From contig JAHJJF010000105.1 in NCBI GenBank assembly GCA_018823135.1, positions 1 through 32,982 of the forward strand: a DNA stretch of 32,982 nt. The letters run 5' to 3'. How positions within the stretch are numbered: position 1 is the first letter of the stretch; every line of letters begins with the position of its first letter. This document shows positions 23,213 to 31,659 of this stretch, piece after piece. Both the position numbers and the translations under genes were made by a program. Source of the DNA: Pseudomonadota bacterium (lineage in GTDB: Bacteria > Desulfobacterota > Desulfobulbia > Desulfobulbales > CALZHT01). The notes under the pieces were generated by a model that worked only from the letters and a program-made list of their open reading frames with translations, was not told the origin of the DNA and ran no database searches.

Positions 23213-25623
23213 TTCTTCTCTCCATGATTTTTTCCCATGATCACCGGAGTGATAAACAGAGCCGTGGGCCAGGCTGCGCCGATTCCGGCAAGGACTGTCA
23301 CCCCCAGGGCATGAAGCGCCGGATGGGTCGCAAAGGAAAGAACCCCGAAACCGGTCAGGGTGCTGGCGGCGCAGATACTCACCGCAATCACCGCATGCCT
23401 GGTCATCCCCCTTTGACAGGCACAGACCACGAATATCCCGTAATCAACGCTGAGACCGATAACCATAATCCCCATAAGTACATGCATGAGGTTGAGGTCA
23501 CGGGTGGTCAGATAATCAAAAACCGCCATGGCGGCGAGAGCGGACAATACCGGCGCCATCACCGCCAGGACGATTCGCGGCCGCCTGAAAAAAATGCCGA
23601 TGAGCAGAATCACCAGAACCCCTGCAGCAGAAGACAACTTGACGATATCATGCCGCAGCAGGCGCTCCACCTGGCTGCGCCATCTGGCGCTGGACAGCAC
23701 ATGGGCCTCGGGGAGATCCCGGGACAGGTCCTGCAGGGCGTTGACCGACTCCGCTGACTCGGCAACAATGGTAGTGGCGAGGAATTCCCCTGTACCGGAC
23801 CCGGCAGTACCGGCTTCCGGCAGTCTCAGCAAAGAGACAAGCATGGGCCGCATGGGGCTGTTTAGGATGTCCTCATCTGCCAACCGGGCAACCGGCTCTT
23901 GAATCCACCGCAGAAATGGTTCAAAAGCCGTGGCAGTAAAACCGGTTTCAGGGCCGATTCGTGCCAGGTCCTCACCAAGTTTCTTCTGATTACGGGACCA
24001 GAAACTCTGCCAGAGGGAAATATTATTTTCCCTGACCAGAGGTCCCGGCATAACAGGCGCAACGGATTGAAAACCCTTTATCTTTTTCGAAAAGAGATAT
24101 GCATGCACCCTGTCGTTCCGGTTAAGGGCCTCGGCAAGATCTTTGCCCTCCACCACCACAAAGGACTGGTCGCCACCCTGCTTCCAGGTGGAGATAAAAT
24201 GCGCTTCGTCAGCCATGACCTGTTCATTGGGCACGTCAAGTTTTTTCAGATCGCCGTTGTACCGGAGATGGGGCCAGGCAATAATCCCGGAAATAATCAA
24301 TCCGGCCCACAGAATAAAAAAGAAAAATCTCCCGCCCCCAGAAAATGCAACAAGGGAAACGCCCGCGGTGTCACCTGGCATAGCAAGCAAAGAACCTCTT
24401 TTTTTCACCAAGGTAGGAATCAACAACCATGAAAAAATCACCGCAAACGCCACCCCGAAAATTGCCAGAAGCGCCATTTGCCGGTGCGATGGCACCGCTG
24501 AAAACAACAGAACAACGAAAACGCCGATGGTGGTGCAGCTGGCAAGAAATACCGGTTTGCGAAGGCGGCTGATGATCTCCCTTTCCGAACCCCGTTCCCT
24601 GGAAAGGGCATAGAAAATGTGTATGGCAAAATCAACCGCAATCCCCAGCAACACCACACCGAATCCCAGAGCCATGGCACTGACATTTTCATAAATCAGC
24701 ATGAGGCTTGCCACGGCAACCGGTGCTGCCAGAAACGGAATACAGACCACGAGAAGCCCTCGCAGATCGCGCATTGCAACCAGAATAAGGACAACCAGAA
24801 CGATCATTGCCGCGGGCACGAGGCGTCCGAGATCAGCCCGGATTGTCCGCGAGTTGGCAAGGGTATGGGGCAGGCTGCCGATTATCCGGGCTTTGACCCC
24901 GGGGACAAGATGCTGTTCCAGGACTGCATCAAGTTCCAACTGCACCTTTTCAGCGGACCGTGAATTGGTCAGAGGCTCGACACTTTGCGCCCAGAGCAGA
25001 CAATTCCTGCCGTCGCGGCTGAAAAAATATCCATCCCGGATAACCAGATCAAACTCACCGCGCAGGGCATCCAGGTGTTTCATGACCATTGCGGAAAGCC
25101 CAAGGGGATCTGAGACGACCTGTTGTTTGAGGGGCAGCCCGGCCAGACTGTTGAGCAGAAGAAAATTTGTATTGAGAATCTCTCGGAGCTTTCCTTCACC
25201 AAGGAGGGTTTCGATCTCGAGATAATCATCCTGGGAAAGAAGGGCCGGCATCGCCGTTTTTAAGGCCCGGAACAACTCCCATTCATATCCTTCGGGGAGT
25301 TTACAGGTAACATCCTTGAAATGGCTGCTCCGGGAAAGGGCGCTGGCAACGCCTGCAGCACTCTTCTTTAACGCCTCAATATCTGCATCCAGCGCACCTG
25401 CAGCGGAAGTTGCTGCAGGTATTTCAAAATTAATGAAAACCCGGTCAACCAGGCCGATACGCTGCAGCAGCTGAAGATCGCCGCGCAGCGCCTCGCCCGG
25501 CAACATGTCCAGGGCGTCTTCGCCGATTTCAAGCCCGTTTGCCCAATAGCCGCAAAGCGCCACAACAAGGAGAACAATGGCCCATCTTATCACACCTGAA
25601 TTTTTCTTCACTGCCTCAGACAC
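23206..25623 (-). CDS. MMPL/RND-family exporter
   Basis: Large membrane protein of 805 residues made of two similar halves. Each half has an N-terminal helix, a large periplasmic loop and a block of five helices. The proton-relay-type segments LLGIAVDFAIHIF (N half) and VIGLSVDYGIFVV (C half) carry the conserved membrane Asp. Members in aryl-polyene clusters are believed to extract the finished lipid from the inner membrane and pass it to the LolA-like carrier. The GTG at 25623 overlaps the LolA-like gene; a second GTG at 25611 would give the typical four-base GTGA overlap and is equally possible. Confidence 0.92.
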   Translation of the reverse strand: MSEAVKKNSGVIRWAIVLLVVALCGYWANGLEIGEDALDMLPGEALRGDLQLLQRIGLVDRVFINFEIPAATSAAGALDADIEALKKSAAGVASALSRSSHFKDVTCKLPEGYEWELFRALKTAMPALLSQDDYLEIETLLGEGKLREILNTNFLLLNSLAGLPLKQQVVSDPLGLSAMVMKHLDALRGEFDLVIRDGYFFSRDGRNCLLWAQSVEPLTNSRSAEKVQLELDAVLEQHLVPGVKARIIGSLPHTLANSRTIRADLGRLVPAAMIVLVVLILVAMRDLRGLLVVCIPFLAAPVAVASLMLIYENVSAMALGFGVVLLGIAVDFAIHIFYALSRERGSEREIISRLRKPVFLASCTTIGVFVVLLFSAVPSHRQMALLAIFGVAFAVIFSWLLIPTLVKKRGSLLAMPGDTAGVSLVAFSGGGRFFFFILWAGLIISGIIAWPHLRYNGDLKKLDVPNEQVMADEAHFISTWKQGGDQSFVVVEGKDLAEALNRNDRVHAYLFSKKIKGFQSVAPVMPGPLVRENNISLWQSFWSRNQKKLGEDLARIGPETGFTATAFEPFLRWIQEPVARLADEDILNSPMRPMLVSLLRLPEAGTAGSGTGEFLATTIVAESAESVNALQDLSRDLPEAHVLSSARWRSQVERLLRHDIVKLSSAAGVLVILLIGIFFRRPRIVLAVMAPVLSALAAMAVFDYLTTRDLNLMHVLMGIMVIGLSVDYGIFVVCACQRGMTRHAVIAVSICAASTLTGFGVLSFATHPALHALGVTVLAGIGAAWPTALFITPVIMGKNHGEKKC

Positions 25624-26297
25624 CGGGTAAAAAGCGATTCATCAAGGGAAATATTGGGAAGATAGCTGCTGAACGAGATTACCGTGCGATCACCGCCCTG
25701 CTCGAAAATCTCGACTTTTTCAGGCTGCAGAGTGACTGGTTCAAAATCAATTCTTATTTCGGCTATGGCCCGGGCCAGTCTCTCATCAATGGGCTGCAGG
25801 CGGATACCGGTGCCGGCCGCGGCAAGTTCAATGCGGTAGGCATCCTGCATTTTCCCGTACGAGCCGTCCATCCAGTTCCAGAGTTGACTGGAAACCATCT
25901 TCATCACCGGATTAGTTGCAAGATCAAATTGCTGCGGTTCGCTTTTCCCGCTGCAGCGCATCCCTTTGCTGCCGTTGAAAATCATCACCGAAGGAACCGG
26001 CCGCAGAAACTCCCAGCGCAACTGAGACGGCCGCACCAGGAATAACTCACCTTCAAAAATCACCGGCCTGGTAAAAATCGACAGATGCCGTTCCTGCCTG
26101 AAATTGCATGTGAAGGATTGGATCTCTGAGGATTTTCGTTCGACCTTTTCCAGAAAACGGTCGAGATCCTGGCTTTCCGAACCTAAGGCCGGAACCTGTA
26201 GCAGAATCAACAGGAGGAACACGATAGTTACGGTGAGTCCCGGCACCGTCCTGGCAACATGCACTAATCTGCTTTCATTTAAAAACAAATAAATCAT
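25608..26297 (-). CDS. LolA-like periplasmic lipid carrier
   Basis: Exported protein of 229 residues. A signal peptide with a long basic start (hydrophobic core VTIVFLLLILLQVPALG, about 23-39) is followed by a LolA-type half-barrel: FTCNFRQERHLSIF, VIFEGELFLVRPSQLRWEF and VMIFNGSKG at about 62-110. In canonical LolA this barrel carries lipoproteins across the periplasm. In aryl-polyene clusters a LolA-like protein probably carries the polyene lipid. It overlaps the dehydratase gene by four bases (ATGA) and the exporter by 16, so the three are translationally linked. The long n-region may mean a later start. Confidence 0.9.
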   Translation of the reverse strand: MIYLFLNESRLVHVARTVPGLTVTIVFLLLILLQVPALGSESQDLDRFLEKVERKSSEIQSFTCNFRQERHLSIFTRPVIFEGELFLVRPSQLRWEFLRPVPSVMIFNGSKGMRCSGKSEPQQFDLATNPVMKMVSSQLWNWMDGSYGKMQDAYRIELAAAGTGIRLQPIDERLARAIAEIRIDFEPVTLQPEKVEIFEQGGDRTVISFSSYLPNISLDESLFTRCLRQ

Positions 26298-26734
26298 TTA
26301 CCCTCTTCCCAGGCCCGGACGTTGCCGTGGCAGATCTCGCCTCTTGCGCCGGCAACACGGCCTTCCATGATGGTCACCGCGCCGAATTCCAATTTCTTTA
26401 TCAGATGAATCTGCACCGTTTCCCCTGGTTGGGCAGATCCTTCCATGACAAAATCATCAACTCCCACAAGAAAGCCTTTCATCTGTGGCTTGCCGTCGAC
26501 AAGTGCATCATAGCCATTTATCGCAGCTGCGGACTGCGCCACCAGTTCTATAAAATATTCCGGAAGAAAGCCGTTTTCCGGGTCATAAAAAAAGCCTGCC
26601 TCAGGGATAACCCCTTCGGCGATTCCGGTATCTTTCTCCCTATCCCTTGCGAGAAGACGATTGATCAACAGCATCGGCGGCCGGTGGGGCATGAGGTCAA
26701 TTGCCGGGCATGGCAGGCTATAGTCTTTTGTCAT
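26294..26734 (-). CDS. ApeP-like 3-hydroxyacyl-ACP dehydratase
   Basis: Hotdog protein of 146 residues. It carries LMPHRPPMLLINRLL (His17) and EYFIELVAQSAAA (Glu63), which correspond to the catalytic His and acidic residue of FabZ-like dehydratases. It likely forms a heteromeric dehydratase with the ApeI-like protein, as described for aryl-polyene systems. The stop overlaps the LolA-like start (ATGA). The 100-base spacer upstream contains a minor inverted repeat (CAATCAGC at 26754 and GCTGATTG at 26780). Confidence 0.88.
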   Translation of the reverse strand: MTKDYSLPCPAIDLMPHRPPMLLINRLLARDREKDTGIAEGVIPEAGFFYDPENGFLPEYFIELVAQSAAAINGYDALVDGKPQMKGFLVGVDDFVMEGSAQPGETVQIHLIKKLEFGAVTIMEGRVAGARGEICHGNVRAWEEGK

Positions 26735-26836
26735 TTCATCCGCTCAACAGATTCAATCAGCAATAATCAACTATCATCAGCTGATTGCTAATTATTAATG
26801 ATGCAATACTGATGGTAAAGGACAGTCCTGGCAGGC

Positions 26837-27565
26837 TTACATATACAGGCCGCCGTTCACACTGAAAACCTGGCCGGTGATGTAGCCGGCCTCCTCCCCC
26901 ATAAGAAAATTGACAATTCCGGCCACTTCCTCAACGGTGCCTACCCGCCCCTGGGGGATCATTGGCAGAATTCTTTCCAGCGGCAGCTCCTTGATCATTT
27001 CAGTATCAATCAATCCGGGAGAGACGGCATTTACTAAAATATTGCGCTTGGCTGTTTCCCGGGCCAGGGCCTTTACCGCACCGATCATCCCGGCTTTGGC
27101 TGCGGAATAATTCATCTGTCCGGCCTGACCGGTCTCGCCCGATACCGATGACACGGCAATAATTCTTCCCTTGCGTTCCGAAAGCATCAACTTGACGATC
27201 ATCCGGCTCAGGAGAAAAAATCCGGTGAGATGAACATTTATAACCGTGTCCCAGTCGGTACGGGTCATCATCGCAGCCAGAGTATCCCTGGTCACTCCGG
27301 CATTATGGACAAGCCCGTAAGGGGTTGTCTCTTCAAGCAAGGGGCCCAGCTGCTCATCCATCGCCTTTTCATCACCAACATCAAAGGGCAGCAACAGACA
27401 GTTGCGCCCCTGTTTCTCTATATCTTTTTTCACAACAGCTGCGGCATCATGATTGGAATGATAGTTCAACCAGATATCATATCCACCCATCGCAAGGCGC
27501 CTGGCAATCGCCGCGCCGATCCCGCGACTTGCGCCGGTAACAAGAACAACTGGTGTTTTCTGCAT
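26837..27565 (-). CDS. FabG-like 3-ketoacyl-ACP reductase (ApeQ-like)
   Basis: Short-chain dehydrogenase of 242 residues. The NADP-binding motif is VTGASRGIG and the NAG motif is at residues 88-90. The catalytic residues are Asn110, Ser140 in AVSSVSG, and Tyr153 and Lys157 in YSAAKAG. The C-terminus GYITGQVFSVNGGLYM is the usual FabG ending. It would reduce each 3-ketoacyl-ACP to a 3-hydroxyacyl-ACP before dehydration. A GTG at 27577 gives four extra residues; the ATG at 27565 is preferred because of a GGCGG just upstream. It is the only ketoreductase in the window. Confidence 0.9.
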   Translation of the reverse strand: MQKTPVVLVTGASRGIGAAIARRLAMGGYDIWLNYHSNHDAAAVVKKDIEKQGRNCLLLPFDVGDEKAMDEQLGPLLEETTPYGLVHNAGVTRDTLAAMMTRTDWDTVINVHLTGFFLLSRMIVKLMLSERKGRIIAVSSVSGETGQAGQMNYSAAKAGMIGAVKALARETAKRNILVNAVSPGLIDTEMIKELPLERILPMIPQGRVGTVEEVAGIVNFLMGEEAGYITGQVFSVNGGLYM

Positions 27566-27610
27566 AGTATCCGCCACAACTTTAGAAATTGAATGAATCT
27601 CAGCCCCGAA

Positions 27611-28879
27611 TCACATGCTGTTAGAAGACCAGACCAGCCTGAAACCAATCGTATAATTCGGGCATGTCGGCGAACTTCTGCCACGATTCGACACCCGCAG
27701 ATTCTCAAGCTTGCTGTCCAGGCTTCCCCCCCGGATGACCTTTTTTTTGCCGTTGCCAGGTCCTTTGGGGTTTTTGGGAGGACTGTTCTGGTAATACTCT
27801 TTATCGTACCAGTCCATGCACCATTCGTAGATATTGCCGCTCATATCATGAAGCCCCGCACCGTTGGCTGCCATCTTGCCCACCGGCCTGGTTTCGTCGG
27901 CGGAATTCTTCTTGCCCCAGCCCACCTTGTTGACATCGGCCCCACCGGAGAATTTTTCATTCCTGCCGCCGCTCCTTGCGGCAAACTCCCACTCCGCTTC
28001 CGTGGGTAAACGAAAAATATTTTTACTGTTATCATAAGCGTTCAAGGCGACGATGAACTCCTGTACGTCATTCCAGGAAACCTGTTCCACCGGGTAGTCG
28101 TCACCCTTCTGGAATCGTGAAGGATTTTCTCCGATTATCTGCTGCCATTGCCCTTGCGTCACTTCATATTTACCCATCCAGAATCCATCAACGCATACTT
28201 CATGGGCCGGGCTTTCATCTTCTTCACAATTATCGGTCCACTTCCCACATCCCATCTCAAAACATCCCCCTTCAACCCAGACAAACGGCATCCCTGTTTC
28301 CGGTTCCCGCCATATGCCGTCATGGGGAGGCTCGGCAATAATTTTCTTTTCTTTGCCGAATTCCTTTACAACATCCCCCCAGCTTTTACCCATGAACATG
28401 GAGGTGATCATTCTGGTGGTTGTCAGTAGTTCTTCCTTTTCAGGAGAACATTTTTTACTGGCACTCCTCTTGACACCCATTCCCTCACCGGATATTTCAA
28501 TGAGTCGAAGCTTGATGTAGCAATCACCCTTTTCACGCACCAGGGCACCGCCGATGACGTATTTTACTCCGAGAATCTTCCCGGCATCAATCATGCACTG
28601 GGTGTCCTCGCAACCCTGGGTCTGGTTCCCGGGAACTTTTTTGGCCCTTTGAATTTTCTCCTCATTACTCAACAGATCATAGAGATTGGCATTGTTGACT
28701 TCATCTTCAATTGCTGCGACAAGTTCCTGCACAATCCCTTTTTCAATGCCTTCATGGATTACCGGGTCGAGTACCGCAAGAGTGTCCTTGGCCGACACCG
28801 GTAAGGCAATGAACAGAACAACCACAAAAAGGATGGATATAAAAGACGTCAGCCATTTATGCTGCAACAATGATTTCAT
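27611..28879 (-). CDS. Exported CsgG-like/SUMF1-fold protein
   Basis: Exported protein of about 422 residues. A signal peptide (FISILFVVVLFIALPVSA) is followed by a CsgG/LpoB-like domain (LAVLDP ... GKILGVKYVIGGALV, about 33-170). The formylglycine-generating-enzyme (SUMF1) fold covers about 190-422: FEMGCGKW, YEVTQGQW, NPSRF, PVEQVSW, RLPTEAEWEFAARSG and GLHDMSGNIYEW. The cysteine pair that binds copper in true FGE is not present near the end (VSNRGRSSPTCPN then GFRLVW), so a sulfatase-activating role is unlikely and a binding or structural role is more probable. The ATG at 28879 follows GAGGGG. The gene is not a normal member of aryl-polyene operons. Confidence 0.88.
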   Translation of the reverse strand: MKSLLQHKWLTSFISILFVVVLFIALPVSAKDTLAVLDPVIHEGIEKGIVQELVAAIEDEVNNANLYDLLSNEEKIQRAKKVPGNQTQGCEDTQCMIDAGKILGVKYVIGGALVREKGDCYIKLRLIEISGEGMGVKRSASKKCSPEKEELLTTTRMITSMFMGKSWGDVVKEFGKEKKIIAEPPHDGIWREPETGMPFVWVEGGCFEMGCGKWTDNCEEDESPAHEVCVDGFWMGKYEVTQGQWQQIIGENPSRFQKGDDYPVEQVSWNDVQEFIVALNAYDNSKNIFRLPTEAEWEFAARSGGRNEKFSGGADVNKVGWGKKNSADETRPVGKMAANGAGLHDMSGNIYEWCMDWYDKEYYQNSPPKNPKGPGNGKKKVIRGGSLDSKLENLRVSNRGRSSPTCPNYTIGFRLVWSSNSM

Positions 28880-28911
28880 GGTTCCCCTCTTTGGTAACTT
28901 TTTACTACTCA

Positions 28912-29133
28912 TCAATCTTTCGCAGGCCATTCAACGTTCTCCTGCTCCTCAACCAGATAGCAGAATCTGCTCCATTCAAACTCCCGGCCTGAAACCGGAC
29001 ATTTCAGCGTGACCTTCTTATCGCTGACGCCGATCACCTGCCAGTCGCCATGCCTTGAACCTTCTGTAATCCTGATCTTCTGACCCATGGTAAAATCATA
29101 TGGTGTAAAAAAAGCAACTTTGTTCCCGCTCAT
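28912..29133 (-). CDS. Small protein of unknown function
   Basis: Protein of 73 residues, without a recognised family. It is rich in beta-forming residues (GQKIRITEG, GDWQVIGVSDKKVTLKC), reminiscent of an SH3-like barrel, and ends acidic. There is no signal peptide and only two Cys. An AAGGAG at good distance before the ATG supports real expression. It lies between the chain-length-factor-like gene and the SUMF1-fold gene, in the same direction and with short gaps. Its role is unknown; a small cytoplasmic accessory protein is one guess. Confidence 0.7.
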   Translation of the reverse strand: MSGNKVAFFTPYDFTMGQKIRITEGSRHGDWQVIGVSDKKVTLKCPVSGREFEWSRFCYLVEEQENVEWPAKD

Positions 29134-29138
29134 TTACT

Positions 29139-29144
29139 CTCCTT
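29139..29144 (-). promoter_or_regulatory. Ribosome binding site of the 73-residue gene
   Basis: AAGGAG on the minus strand stands five bases before the ATG at 29133. It is the main evidence that this short gene is translated. Confidence 0.65.
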
Positions 29145-29164
29145 GCTTACCAGATAAACGATAC

Positions 29165-29971
29165 TCAGATCTCCATCTCAATCCAGGCTTTTCCAAATGC
29201 GGCTGAGAGCTCCCAACGGACTCTGCTTTTTTTGTCTTCAGACCGCTGATTTACTGCGTCGGTGAAGGCATAGGCATAGGCCAGGGGATGGGTGCCATCC
29301 CCTGTTCTGATCTTGTCTCCCTGCCAGTGTTCTCCGGTCCTGGCCAGCAGGAGTCCCGGCTCTGCAGGTTGCTCGTCGATTCGCATCTGATTAATGATGC
29401 AGGAATTTTCACCGGCATCCTTTGCAGGATCAAGGACCCAGGAAACCGCGCCGGGCTGCCAGGGCACTTCCTCTTTGCCGTGCCATCGCCTGTAAGCATC
29501 CTCTAAAAGACTGCTATAGGTCTCCACGGCAACAACCACCGCCCGCTCAATTCTTCCTGAAAGAATAGCGAGCCGCGCCTGATTGAGCGCCGTGAGAAAA
29601 GGCCAGGTATAGGTGGTGATGGTCAGCGCCGGGCCATGGATATCAAGCAATCTTGAAACATAACCGGCCGCAGCATTATAAACTGAATGGGAAAAAAGTG
29701 TCGGGGATATCTGACCCTCGCCGTCGTCGATCAATGACCCCAGGGAACAGAAATTGGTTTCCAAAGGACCGTAAGCGGTGCCGATAAATAGCCCGATCCG
29801 GGATGTGGCAAGATCCCTTTTTCCTGCTGTATCAATTGCCGCCCCGGCGCTGACTACGGCAAGCTTGATAAAATCATCCGCCCGCCTCAATTCCCGGACC
29901 AGAGAAACCGGCGCCTCAAGACTGCTCAACAGGAGTTTATTTGCCGCGGTCACCGCAACTCTTGTACTCAT
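29165..29971 (-). CDS. Chain-length-factor-like ketosynthase homologue (ApeC-like)
   Basis: Protein of 268 residues that resembles the N-terminal half of a ketosynthase (Ketoacyl-synt_2 family). The segments RIGLFIGTAYGPLETN and SPTLFSHSVYNAAAG (about 58-103) are typical. Where the active Cys should be, the sequence is TITTYTWPFLTALNQA, with no Cys, so it cannot condense by the normal route. In aryl-polyene systems such a protein pairs with the adjacent active ketosynthase and sets the chain length. Its start overlaps the stop of that ketosynthase by four bases (ATGA), which supports a heterodimer. The second half of a normal ketosynthase is absent, as is usual for this family. Confidence 0.87.
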   Translation of the reverse strand: MSTRVAVTAANKLLLSSLEAPVSLVRELRRADDFIKLAVVSAGAAIDTAGKRDLATSRIGLFIGTAYGPLETNFCSLGSLIDDGEGQISPTLFSHSVYNAAAGYVSRLLDIHGPALTITTYTWPFLTALNQARLAILSGRIERAVVVAVETYSSLLEDAYRRWHGKEEVPWQPGAVSWVLDPAKDAGENSCIINQMRIDEQPAEPGLLLARTGEHWQGDKIRTGDGTHPLAYAYAFTDAVNQRSEDKKSRVRWELSAAFGKAWIEMEI

Positions 29972-31236
29972 CCCGCCGCCTCCAGGATCAATACAGCATT
30001 ACCGCCGCCAAAGGCCAGGGATTGGGAAGCGCCGATGAAGCCGTTGAGATGAGTTGTCTGATCCTGAGTCAGAGGCTTTACCCGAAACGCCGGGTCCACA
30101 CCTGCACAACCTATAGTTCCGGGCGTTGATCCCTCGCGCAGCGCCATAAGCGTTAGAATCGCCTCAATGCCGCCTGCCGCGCCCAGGGTATGACCGGTAA
30201 TTCCTTTGGTGGAAACTATTGCAACTTGCTGAGGATCGGGAAGTATTTCGGCAAGGGCGGCGGTTTCGGCAATATCATTTGCTTTGGTGCCGGTGCCGTG
30301 GGCATTGACCAGAATAATTTGATCTGCATGGATTCCGGCATCACGCACGGCAATGGAAAATGCGCTTTTCAACCCGCGTCCTTCAGGGTGCGGCGCGGTT
30401 GGATGCCAGGCATCGGAGGCGGCGCCATATCCCCTGACCCATCCTGAAATTTCAGCACTCCTGCCTGTAGCGCTTTCCCCGGATTCAAGGATGACAACAC
30501 CCGCGCCCTCGCCGAGATTCAAACCTTTGCGGTCCTCGCTGAAGGGCCGGCAGGTCCGGGTATCGCTTAAGAGCAGGCTGGCAAAGCCGTTATACGCCAC
30601 CCGGGACAATTCATCAGCGCCGCCGGCAATGGCGATATCGCATTGGCCGCCGGCAATCCAGTCCTTGGCGAGACCGATTGCATCGGTGCCGGAGGCACAG
30701 GCATTTGTCACCACGGCGGAAGGACCGCTGGTCCCTAAAATCCTGTGGAGCGCCGCAGCAATATTGCCGTCAAGAAAATATCGCACCGGTGCAAGATCCG
30801 GCGCCAGACCCTTTCTCCAGGCGCTGTAATACGTTTCATTGTGAAAGGTGCAGCCCACGGTGGTGCCCAGGGCAATCCCCACGGTCTTGCCGCGCAGATA
30901 CGATATATCGAGCCCTGCCTGACCAAGACCTTCGACTGCGGCGCTCAAGGCCAAAAGAACCGTGCGGCTGACCAGCTCCGCCTGGAATTCCGGCAGATAA
31001 GAATGAAGATAATCCCGGGCTGCCGGTTGAATACTCTGCCTGGGGCCTGAAAAAACCGGGAAATCAAGAATAGTTGAAAAAAGCCAGGAGGGAGGGTGCT
31101 GGCAATTCACCCTGCCTTTTTTAAGCGAAGCCCAGACTTCCCCAACATTGTTCCCGGCGGCACATACACAACCCATCCCGGTAATTGCCGAGGAAGACTT
31201 CTCTGCTGAATCTGAACGACCCGTATTCACCATCAT
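29968..31236 (-). CDS. Beta-ketoacyl-ACP synthase (fourth ketosynthase)
   Basis: Active-looking ketosynthase of 422 residues. Cys180 is in TNACASGTDAIG, His313 in VNAHGTGTKANDIAE, Lys344 in STKGITGHTLGAAGG and His349 within the same motif. The C-terminal SLAFGGGNAVLIL is the expected ending. It overlaps the chain-length-factor-like gene by four bases and probably forms the main polyene-elongating heterodimer (ApeO/ApeC-like). The ACP gene is 11 bases upstream. Two ATG codons in a row at 31236 and 31233 are possible starts. Confidence 0.93.
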   Translation of the reverse strand: MMVNTGRSDSAEKSSSAITGMGCVCAAGNNVGEVWASLKKGRVNCQHPPSWLFSTILDFPVFSGPRQSIQPAARDYLHSYLPEFQAELVSRTVLLALSAAVEGLGQAGLDISYLRGKTVGIALGTTVGCTFHNETYYSAWRKGLAPDLAPVRYFLDGNIAAALHRILGTSGPSAVVTNACASGTDAIGLAKDWIAGGQCDIAIAGGADELSRVAYNGFASLLLSDTRTCRPFSEDRKGLNLGEGAGVVILESGESATGRSAEISGWVRGYGAASDAWHPTAPHPEGRGLKSAFSIAVRDAGIHADQIILVNAHGTGTKANDIAETAALAEILPDPQQVAIVSTKGITGHTLGAAGGIEAILTLMALREGSTPGTIGCAGVDPAFRVKPLTQDQTTHLNGFIGASQSLAFGGGNAVLILEAAG

Positions 31237-31247
31237 CGCCTGCCGGG

Positions 31248-31505
31248 TTACTTTTCCCTGCGTTCTGCAATAAATTTCGCCAGTCCATTGATTGAAACAA
31301 AGGCCTCTTTTCCTTCGTCCATGTCCTCGATCTGCACGCCGAAATGTTTCTGAACCAGAACCACCATTTCCACCGCATCCAACGAATCAAGGCCCAGCCC
31401 CTCTTCAAACAGGGGAGAATTATCGTCAATTTCTTCGGGTTTGACATCCTGAATCTTCAAATCCCGAACAATCATTTCCTTCAGTTGTTTTTTTAATTCC
31501 TCCAT
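31248..31505 (-). CDS. Acyl carrier protein (third)
   Basis: Carrier protein of 85 residues. The phosphopantetheine motif is EGLGLDSLDAVEMVVLVQ, with the modified Ser in DSL, and the helix after it contains KHFGVQIED. It ends in a charged tail (AERREK). A GGAG sequence before the ATG supports the start. Placed directly before the ketosynthase/chain-length-factor pair, it is the likely carrier of the growing polyene. A 154-base gap separates it from the upstream LpxL-like gene, so a promoter there is possible. Confidence 0.93.
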   Translation of the reverse strand: MEELKKQLKEMIVRDLKIQDVKPEEIDDNSPLFEEGLGLDSLDAVEMVVLVQKHFGVQIEDMDEGKEAFVSINGLAKFIAERREK

Positions 31506-31582
31506 TGCCGCTCCAATTATGTATTAATTATTTTTAATGCCTACAGGCTATTCTCAGATTGAAGCCCAAAAGACGTGCTGTT

Positions 31583-31620
31583 GCCGTGCTGTCCTTTCTG
31601 CGACTTGCGCCGGGCACGGC
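31583..31620. repeat. Stem-loop in the spacer before the third ACP
   Basis: The arms GCCGTGC (31583-31589) and GCACGGC (31614-31620) surround a 24-base loop. The loop contains the 12-base word GCGACTTGCGCC (31600-31611), which also occurs at 14781-14792 inside the MITE-like element. Confidence 0.4.
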
Positions 31621-31659
31621 CTGCGAATTATTAAAAGCCACATTATTTATTAAACGATT

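Noticed and set aside
27611-28879. True formylglycine-generating (sulfatase-activating) enzyme
   Set aside because: The paired cysteines near the C-terminus are missing, and no sulfatase gene is present.
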